Below are positions 58,277 through 64,000 of a stretch of DNA of 64,000 nt, in pieces. Made by a program: the position numbers and the translations under genes. Where the stretch lies: assembly GCF_019049285.1 (NCBI RefSeq), contig NZ_JAGMUL010000019.1, positions 1 through 64,000 of the forward strand. The letters run 5' to 3'. This DNA is from Streptomyces sp. AC550_RSS872 (GTDB lineage: Bacteria > Actinomycetota > Actinomycetes > Streptomycetales > Streptomycetaceae). Under the pieces are notes generated by a model. It saw only the letters and a program-made list of their open reading frames with translations. It was not told the DNA's origin and ran no database searches. The first letter of the stretch is position 1; each line of letters opens with the position of its first letter.

Positions 58277-59638
58277 ATGCCCGGAAAGTCCTGGAACGTC
58301 ATACCCTCACGGTCCCGCAAGACGGCCGCCACCCTGGCCGCCTCCGCCTCTCTGGCCCTCCTCGCCACGGCCTGTACCGGCCAGTCCGGGTCCGCCGCCA
58401 CCGACGACCCCCACGCCAGGACGACGATCACCTTCTGGCACGGCTGGAGCGCGCCCGCCGAGGTGAAGGCGATCCAGGCGAACGTCGACCGCTTCGAGAA
58501 GGCCCACCCGAACATCACGGTGAAGGTCGTCGGCAACATCAACGACGACAAGCTCAACCAGGCGCTGCGCGCGGGCGGTTCGAACGGGCCGGACGTGGTG
58601 TCGTCGTTCACGACCTCCAACATCGGCAAGTTCTGCTCCTCCGGCGCCTTCCTCGACCTGAAGCCCTTCATCGAGAAGTCCAAGCTCGACCTCGACCAGC
58701 TCATCCCGAAGCCGATGCTGGACTACACCCAGTTCGAGGGCACCCGCTGCGCCCTGCCGCTGCTGGGCGACGCCTACGGCCTTTACTACAACAAGGACGC
58801 CTTCGAGAAGGCGGGCATCAAGTCCCCGCCGAGGACATGGTCGGAGTTCGCGAAGGACGCCAAGAGGCTGACTGTCAGCAAGGGTGACAGTTACCGGCAG
58901 CTCGGCTTCATGCCGACGTACCACGGCTACGAGACGGTCGTGGACCACTACATGTCCCAGTGGGACCACGCCTACTTCGACCAGGACGGCAGGTCCAACA
59001 TCGCCAAGGACCCGGCCTTCGCCGAGATGTTCACGTTCCAGAAGAAGCTGATCGACGACCTGGGCGGCTTCTCGAAGCTGGAGAAGTACCGCAACACCTT
59101 CGGTGACGAGTGGGGTGCCAAGCACCCGTTCCAGACCGGCCAGGTGGCCATGCAGCTGGACGGCGAGTGGCGCCTGGGCATGGCCCAGCAGGCCGGCGTC
59201 GACTTCGAGATCGGCACCGCTCCGATGCCCGTCGCCGATGACGAGGTGGACGAGTACGGCAAGGGGTTCCTCTCCGGCACGATCATCGGCATCGCCCCGC
59301 AGAGCGAGAAGCAGAACGCCGCCTGGGAACTGGTGAAGTACCTGACGACCGACACCGAGGCCGTCGTCTCCTTCGCCAACGCCATTCACAACGTTCCTTC
59401 CACTTTCGCGGCCCTGAAGTCGCCGGACCTGAAGGTGGACCCCGGTTTCAAGACGTTCCTGGACATCGCCCAGAACCCGCACTCGAACACCCCGCCGGCC
59501 TCCGTCAACGGCTCGACGTACCAGACGACGCTCCAGGACTTCGGCTACCAGTACGAGTCGGGCAAGGTGAAGGACCTCAAGGCCGGTCTGGAGAAGACCG
59601 CCGCGCAGATCGACACCGACATCCAGCAGGCGAAGTAG
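58277..59638 (+). CDS. ABC transporter sugar-binding lipoprotein 2 (CUT1 family)
   Basis: This 453-residue lipoprotein binds the operon's sugar outside the membrane. The basic N-terminus and hydrophobic core lead to the lipobox LATAC (Cys33). The mature protein has TITFWHGWSAPAEVKAIQ, FEKAHPNITVKVVG, and CALPLLGDAYGLYYNKDAFEKAGI (parts), the standard family-1 pattern, and GEWRLGMAQQAGVDFEIGTAPMP in the C-lobe. ATG 58277 follows GGGAG. The 92-base gap after the ROK gene is C-rich with no terminator, so it may be cotranscribed. Two permeases follow at 7 and 2 bases. Confidence 0.92.
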   Translation: MPGKSWNVIPSRSRKTAATLAASASLALLATACTGQSGSAATDDPHARTTITFWHGWSAPAEVKAIQANVDRFEKAHPNITVKVVGNINDDKLNQALRAGGSNGPDVVSSFTTSNIGKFCSSGAFLDLKPFIEKSKLDLDQLIPKPMLDYTQFEGTRCALPLLGDAYGLYYNKDAFEKAGIKSPPRTWSEFAKDAKRLTVSKGDSYRQLGFMPTYHGYETVVDHYMSQWDHAYFDQDGRSNIAKDPAFAEMFTFQKKLIDDLGGFSKLEKYRNTFGDEWGAKHPFQTGQVAMQLDGEWRLGMAQQAGVDFEIGTAPMPVADDEVDEYGKGFLSGTIIGIAPQSEKQNAAWELVKYLTTDTEAVVSFANAIHNVPSTFAALKSPDLKVDPGFKTFLDIAQNPHSNTPPASVNGSTYQTTLQDFGYQYESGKVKDLKAGLEKTAAQIDTDIQQAK

Positions 59639-59645
59639 CGTCCGG

Positions 59646-60587
59646 ATGTCCACGCACACTCTCCGCGGGAAGCGCCGCAGGTCGGCGCTTCGAACGGTGG
59701 CCTTCCTGTCACCGTGGCTCATCGGTTTCGGCGTCTTCTTCGCCTACCCCCTGGTGTCCACCGTGTACTTCTCCCTGATGAAGTACGACGGCTTCGGCAC
59801 CCCGGTCTTCCGCGGCCTGGGCAACTGGGCCTACGTCTTCCACGACTACCCGCTGTTCTGGCCGGCGCTGCGCAACACGCTCTGGCTCGTCCTGGTGATG
59901 GTGACCTGCCGGGTGGTCTTCGGACTCGGTACAGGCCTGCTGATCACCAAGATCAAGACGGGCACGGGTGTCCTGCGCACCCTCTTCTACCTCCCGTACC
60001 TGGCCCCGCCGGTGGCCGCCACCCTGGCCTTCGTCTTCCTGCTCAACCCCGGCACCGGCCCGGTCAACTCGTTCCTCGACGGCCTGGGCCTGCCGACCCC
60101 CGGCTGGTTCACGGACCCCACCTGGTCCAAGCCGGCCCTCACGGCCCTCGCGCTGTGGGGTGTGGGCGACCTCATGGTCATCTTCATGGCCGCGCTCCTC
60201 GATGTACCCAAGGAGCAGTACGAGGCGGCGGAGCTGGACGGCGCTTCGGCCTGGCAGCGATTCCGCTTCGTGACGCTCCCGAACATCTCACCCATCGTGA
60301 TGTTCGCCGTCGTCACGGGCGTGATCCAGACGATGCAGTACTACACACAGCCCCTGGTGGCCGGAAAGGTCGCCTCCGGCATCATCGGCGGCTCCGGCCA
60401 GCAGTTCGAGCCGGGCTATCCCGACAAGTCGACACTCACCCTCCCCCAACTCGTCTACAACCTCGGCTTCCAGCGCTTCGACTACGGCTCGGCCTGTGTG
60501 GTCGCGCTCGTACTCTTCGCCCTCGCCATGGCGTTCACCGCGCTGCTGATGCGGCGCCGGGGCGGACTGATCCAGGCAGGTGACTGA
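59646..60587 (+). CDS. Sugar ABC transporter permease (MalF type)
   Basis: This 313-residue inner-membrane subunit has six helices: VAFLSPWLIGFGVFFAYPLVSTVYFSL at the start, LFYLPYLAPPVAATLAFVFLL, and the EAA loop EQYEAAELDGASAWQRFRFVTLPNI (parts). It lies 7 bases after the binding protein and 2 bases before the second permease. No ATPase gene is in the operon, so a shared ATPase such as MsiK, which serves many Streptomyces sugar importers, is the expected motor (established for related systems, inferred here). Confidence 0.93.
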   Translation: MSTHTLRGKRRRSALRTVAFLSPWLIGFGVFFAYPLVSTVYFSLMKYDGFGTPVFRGLGNWAYVFHDYPLFWPALRNTLWLVLVMVTCRVVFGLGTGLLITKIKTGTGVLRTLFYLPYLAPPVAATLAFVFLLNPGTGPVNSFLDGLGLPTPGWFTDPTWSKPALTALALWGVGDLMVIFMAALLDVPKEQYEAAELDGASAWQRFRFVTLPNISPIVMFAVVTGVIQTMQYYTQPLVAGKVASGIIGGSGQQFEPGYPDKSTLTLPQLVYNLGFQRFDYGSACVVALVLFALAMAFTALLMRRRGGLIQAGD

Positions 60588-60589
60588 CC

Positions 60590-61480
60590 ATGACCCAAGT
60601 GCTGGACAAACCAGTTCAGTTGGCAAACCCAACAGTCGCCGAACGCACGGCCCGCCGCAGGGCCCTCCTGGAATGGATAGCGATCCACTCCCTCGGCATC
60701 GCGGCCGCCCTCTTCTTCACCCTGCCGTTCGTGTTCGTCGTCCTGACCTCGCTGATGAGCGACCAGCAGGCACTCACCCGCGACCTGGTCCCGGACACCT
60801 GGAAGTGGGGCAACTACACCAAGGTCTTCGACACCCCCGGCTTCCTGACCTGGTGGAGGAACACCCTGATCTACGCGGGCCTGGGCACGCTGCTCACCCT
60901 GGTGTCCTCCGTCCCCGTGGCCTACGCGCTCGCCAAGTTCCGCTTCCGCGGCCGGAACCTGTCCCTCATGCTGGTCATCTCGATGATGATGCTGCCGCCC
61001 CAGGTCGTCATCATCCCGATGTACCTGTTCTGGGCGAAGCAGCTGGACCTCTCGGGCACGCTGTGGCCCCTGATCATCCCGATGGCGTTCGGAGACGCGT
61101 TCTCGATCTTCCTCCTGCGCCAGTTCCTGACGACGATCCCGAACGAGTACCTGGACGCGGCGAGGGTCGACGGCTGCGGCGAGTTCCGCACCCTCGTCCG
61201 AGTGGTCCTCCCCATGGCGAAACCGGGCATAGCCGCAGTGGCCCTCTTCCAGTTCTTCTACGCGTGGAACGACTACTTCGGCCCCCAGATCTACGCGTCC
61301 GAGAACCCGGGCGCCTGGACGCTCTCCTACGGCCTGGAGTCGTTCAAGGGCGCACACCACACCGACTGGAACCTCACCATGGCCGCCACTGTCCTGGTGA
61401 TGGCCCCCGTGGTCCTCGTGTTCTTCTTCGCCCAGAAGGCGTTCGTCGAGGGCGTCACGCTCACCGGAGTAAAGGGTTGA
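60590..61480 (+). CDS. Sugar ABC transporter permease (MalG type)
   Basis: This 296-residue second membrane subunit has six helices including IHSLGIAAALFFTLPFVFVVLTSLM, LVISMMMLPPQVVIIPMYLFW and the EAA loop NEYLDAARVDGCGEFRTLVRVVLPMAKPG (parts). It starts 2 bases after the first permease stop and ends 4 bases before the GH4 gene, so the operon is tightly packed. It pairs with the MalF-type subunit to form the channel. Confidence 0.93.
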   Translation: MTQVLDKPVQLANPTVAERTARRRALLEWIAIHSLGIAAALFFTLPFVFVVLTSLMSDQQALTRDLVPDTWKWGNYTKVFDTPGFLTWWRNTLIYAGLGTLLTLVSSVPVAYALAKFRFRGRNLSLMLVISMMMLPPQVVIIPMYLFWAKQLDLSGTLWPLIIPMAFGDAFSIFLLRQFLTTIPNEYLDAARVDGCGEFRTLVRVVLPMAKPGIAAVALFQFFYAWNDYFGPQIYASENPGAWTLSYGLESFKGAHHTDWNLTMAATVLVMAPVVLVFFFAQKAFVEGVTLTGVKG

Positions 61481-61484
61481 TGGC

Positions 61485-62750
61485 ATGAAACTCACCGTGG
61501 TCGGCGGAGGCTCGACCTACACCCCCGAACTCATCGACGGCTTCGCCCGCCTGCGCGACACCCTGCCGATAGAGGAACTGGTCCTCATGGACCCCGCGAC
61601 GGACCGCCTGGAACTGATCGGCGCCCTGGCCCGCCGCATCTTCACCCGCCAGGCCCACAGCGGCACCGTCACCACCACAGCCGACCTGGACGCGGCGGTG
61701 GAGGGCGCCGACGCGGTCCTCCTCCAACTCCGCGTGGGTGGCCAGGCAGCGCGCCAACAGGACGAGACGTGGCCCCTGGACTGCGGCTGCGTCGGCCAGG
61801 AGACAACGGGCGCCGGCGGCCTCGCGAAGGCCCTTCGCACCGTCCCCGTCGTCCTCGACATCGCGGACCGCGTCCGCCGCGCCAACCCCACCGCCTGGAT
61901 CATCGACTTCACCAACCCGGTCGGCATCGTGACCCGCGCCCTGCTCCAGGAGGGCCACAAGGCGGTGGGCCTGTGCAACGTGGCGATCGGCTTCCAAAGG
62001 AAGTTCGCCGCGCTCCTCGACGTCCCCGCGGCCCAGATCCACCTGGACCACGTCGGCCTCAACCACCTCACCTGGGAGACCGGGGTGCGCCTGGGCGGCC
62101 CCGAGGGCGAGAACGTCCTGCCGAGGCTGCTGGCCGACCACGGCGACAAGATCGCCGCGGACCTGCACCTCCCCACCTCACTCCTGGACCGCCTGACGGT
62201 GGTCCCGTCGTACTACCTGCGCTACTACTACGCACACGACGACGTAGTACGGGAACTCCGCACGAAACCCTCCAGGGCCGCGGAAGTGGCGGAAATGGAA
62301 CGCCAGTTGCTGGCGCTCTACGCCGACCCGGCTCTGGACGAGAAGCCCGGCCTTCTGTCCAAGCGAGGCGGCGCCTACTACTCGGAGGCGGCCGTGGACC
62401 TGGCGGCGGCCCTGCTGAACGGAGCAGGCAGCCCGTACCAGGTGGTGAACACCCGCAACAACGGCACGCTCCCCTTCCTCCCCGACGACGCGGTAATCGA
62501 AGTACAGGCAGCAGTGGGCGAGAAGGGCCCGAAGCCCCTCCCCATCGCCCCCGTGGACCCCCTCTACGCGGGACTCATGGCCCAGGTGACGGCCTACGAG
62601 GACCTGGCCCTGCGAGCGGCCCTGCACGGGGGCCGCGACCGGGTCTTCAAGGCCCTCCTGTCCCACCCCCTGATCGGCCAGTACGAGTACGCCGAAGCCC
62701 TCACCGACCAACTGATCGCACACAACCGGGAGCACCTCGCGTGGGCATGA
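61485..62750 (+). CDS. Glycoside hydrolase family 4 (6-phospho-beta-glucosidase type)
   Basis: This 421-residue NAD- and Mn-dependent glycosidase uses a redox-elimination mechanism. KLTVVGGGSTYTPELIDGF is the NAD loop, IIDFTNPVGIVTRALL is the second family block, and GLCNVAIGFQ supplies the metal Cys (about 166). GLNHLTWE holds the metal His and VVNTRNNGTLPFLPDDAVIEV (parts) the C-terminal signature. GH4 members of this branch act on phosphorylated beta-disaccharides such as cellobiose- or chitobiose-6-phosphate. Its place with the BadF-type kinase and a dre-like site suggests an aminosugar disaccharide (inference). ATG 61485 is 4 bases after the permease stop. Confidence 0.92.
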   Translation: MKLTVVGGGSTYTPELIDGFARLRDTLPIEELVLMDPATDRLELIGALARRIFTRQAHSGTVTTTADLDAAVEGADAVLLQLRVGGQAARQQDETWPLDCGCVGQETTGAGGLAKALRTVPVVLDIADRVRRANPTAWIIDFTNPVGIVTRALLQEGHKAVGLCNVAIGFQRKFAALLDVPAAQIHLDHVGLNHLTWETGVRLGGPEGENVLPRLLADHGDKIAADLHLPTSLLDRLTVVPSYYLRYYYAHDDVVRELRTKPSRAAEVAEMERQLLALYADPALDEKPGLLSKRGGAYYSEAAVDLAAALLNGAGSPYQVVNTRNNGTLPFLPDDAVIEVQAAVGEKGPKPLPIAPVDPLYAGLMAQVTAYEDLALRAALHGGRDRVFKALLSHPLIGQYEYAEALTDQLIAHNREHLAWA

Positions 62751-63709
62751 CCGCATGTGTCCTCGCCGTAGACGCGGGCAACAGCAAGACCGACGTGGCA
62801 GTGGTGGCGGCCGACGGCACCGTCCTGGCCACGGCCCGCGGCGGCGGGTTCCGGCCACCCACGGCAGGGGTGGAGCAGGCGATGGACAGCCTCGCCGAAA
62901 CGGTGCGGCAGGCTTTCGCCGCAGCGGGCGTGACATCGGCCGACCACGTCTCGGCCTGCCTGGCCAACGCCGACTTCCCCGTGGAGGAGGAACAACTGGC
63001 GGCGGCCCTGCACGCACGCGCGTGGGGCACGACCGTCGAGGTCCGCAACGACACCTTCGCGATCCTCCGCGCAGGCGTCACCGAGCCCCGCGGGGTGGCC
63101 GTCGTCTGCGGCGCCGGCATCAACTGCGTCGGCATGCGCCCCGACGGGCGTACGGCCCGCTTTCCCGCGCTGGGCCGTATCTCCGGCGACTGGGGCGGCG
63201 GCTGGGGCCTGGCGGAGGAGGCCCTGTGGCACGCGGCCCGTGCGGAGGACGGCCGCGGAGTCCCCACGGCCCTGGCGCACACCCTCCCCGCCCACTTCGG
63301 CCTCCCCACCATGTACGCCCTGATCGAGGCGCTGCACCTCGGACACATCGCCCCCGCCCGCCGCCACGAACTGACGCCGGTCCTCTTCGCCACGGCCGCC
63401 TCCGGCGACCCGGTCGCGCGTGGCCTCGTCGACCGCCTGGCCGACGAAGTGGTCACCATGGCGACGGTCGCCCTGACCCGGCTGGACCTCCTCACGGAGG
63501 AAGCACCCGTACTGCTGGGCGGGAGCGTGCTGGCGGCCCGGCACCCCCAACTGATCGACGGCATCCGCGAACTGCTCACCTCCCGCGCCCCCAAGGCGGT
63601 ACCCGACGTGGTCACCGCGAGTCCCGTGCTGGGGGCGGCGCTCCTGGGCCTGGACGCGGTGAAGGCCCCACCGAGGGCCCACACCCGCCTCCGTCGACAC
63701 TTCAGCTGA
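62747..63709 (+). CDS. BadF/BadG-type sugar kinase (N-acetylglucosamine kinase-like)
   Basis: This 320-residue ASKHA-fold kinase starts with the phosphate loop VLAVDAGNSKTDVAVV. GVAVVCGAGINCVGM is the second phosphate motif, and ALGRISGDWGGGWGLAEEAL is the GDxGGGxxLG block that marks GlcNAc kinases of the BcrAD/BadFG family. VLLGGSVLAARHPQLIDGI is the adenosine motif. ATG 62747 overlaps the GH4 stop (ATGA). Together with GH4 it completes uptake, phosphorylation and cleavage of the imported sugar. N-acetylglucosamine or glucosamine is the best guess. It ends the operon, with a hairpin at 63730-63748. Confidence 0.9.
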   Translation: MTACVLAVDAGNSKTDVAVVAADGTVLATARGGGFRPPTAGVEQAMDSLAETVRQAFAAAGVTSADHVSACLANADFPVEEEQLAAALHARAWGTTVEVRNDTFAILRAGVTEPRGVAVVCGAGINCVGMRPDGRTARFPALGRISGDWGGGWGLAEEALWHAARAEDGRGVPTALAHTLPAHFGLPTMYALIEALHLGHIAPARRHELTPVLFATAASGDPVARGLVDRLADEVVTMATVALTRLDLLTEEAPVLLGGSVLAARHPQLIDGIRELLTSRAPKAVPDVVTASPVLGAALLGLDAVKAPPRAHTRLRRHFS

Positions 63710-63729
63710 CAGCGCTTCCCCGCCCCCGC

Positions 63730-63748
63730 CAGGGGGCTTTGCCCCCTG
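63730..63748 (+). terminator. Terminator of the second sugar operon
   Basis: CAGGGGGC (63730-63737) pairs with GCCCCCTG (63741-63748) over a TTT loop, 21 bases after the kinase stop. Confidence 0.7.
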
Positions 63749-63756
63749 GACCCCCA

Positions 63757-63796
63757 TCGGCCCGAACGGCCTCGTCCTCGAACGCCGGACGGGCTG
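63757..63796. repeat. Streptomyces intergenic repeat, copy 2
   Basis: CTCGTCCTC-GAACGCCGGACGGGCT with the preceding TCGGCCCGAA matches the copy at 47786-47826 in the same order with only a few changes. The rest of the gap to 63976 shows no gene or known motif. Confidence 0.65.
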
Positions 63797-63976
63797 AAAT
63801 ACCCGGCCGCCACGCCCTCGAACCTGGAACCGAACTGATTCCTCCGGCGTATTCATGGGCAGGGGGCTCCTGCACAGCGTGCTTTGCGATCCGATCAAGA
63901 TCCGGCGAAGCCCGGTGCGCATGTCAGTCCCGGCAGCGATACTTGCGGTGACGGATGGCCATGGGGGAGGTCAGCA

Positions 63977-64000
63977 GTGACACAGACGCCGAAGACCAGC
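63977..64000 (+). CDS. Start of an unidentified gene (cut by window edge)
   Basis: GTG 63977 is preceded by GGGGGAGG with five bases spacing and opens VTQTPKTS to the window end. Only eight codons are visible, so the product cannot be named. Confidence 0.45.

Overview
This window reads as Streptomyces chromosome. GC is very high, coding sequence is dense with GTG starts and ATGA or GTGA stop/start overlaps, and the gene set is typical of that genus: Tat and lipoprotein signals, a mycothiol-type DsbA-like oxidoreductase, a Nur box before an Fe/Mn superoxide dismutase, ROK and DeoR sugar regulators, and an LPXTG-type anchored protein. No rRNA, tRNA or CRISPR array was seen. The sodF, pepN, malQ order is one I associate with the Streptomyces core chromosome, but I could not check that.

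Layout. 1-9 kb: a Ser/Thr kinase with a decapeptide-repeat tail that runs off the left edge, an LPKTG surface protein, an FAD oxidoreductase convergent with bioY, an amino-acid permease behind an attenuator-like leader, sodF, a methyltransferase and a histidine phosphatase. 9-22 kb: a polyol or sugar cluster with an FGGY kinase divergent from an operon of binding protein, two permeases, two ABC ATPases, a DeoR regulator and a D-2-hydroxyacid dehydrogenase, followed by a second FGGY kinase, a glycerophosphodiesterase and a zinc-ribbon protein. An IS200/IS605-type element interrupts the operon between permease and ATPase. It lacks almost all of tnpB and carries an HNH endonuclease gene instead. 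22-39 kb: two aminopeptidase N paralogues, a metallophosphoesterase with a candidate PHO box, a subtilase, a sigma/anti-sigma pair, asd and a mazEF-like pair.

39-55 kb is more variable. It holds a frameshifted PH-domain gene, a nitrilase-fold protein lacking the usual catalytic Cys, LysR, MarR and TetR regulators with two EamA transporters and a flavin monooxygenase, malQ preceded by a small repetitive acidic protein gene, a PadR plus ABC exporter operon, an HNH protein and an MscS channel. The TetR/monooxygenase divergent promoter is almost entirely made of nine tandem 14-bp units.

55-64 kb: an MFS transporter, then a second sugar operon: ROK regulator, binding protein, two permeases, GH4 glycosidase and BadF-type sugar kinase. 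Its promoter carries a DasR-like site and a ROK-like palindrome, which suggests control by aminosugar status. The start of one more gene lies at the right edge.

The best candidates for something undescribed are the HNH-loaded IS605 remnant with its retained guide-RNA-like end (14088-15025), the 14-bp operator array (46496-46620), the Cys-rich/Asp-Met repeat protein before malQ (49951-50211), and the two-hairpin leader of the permease (5269-5320).
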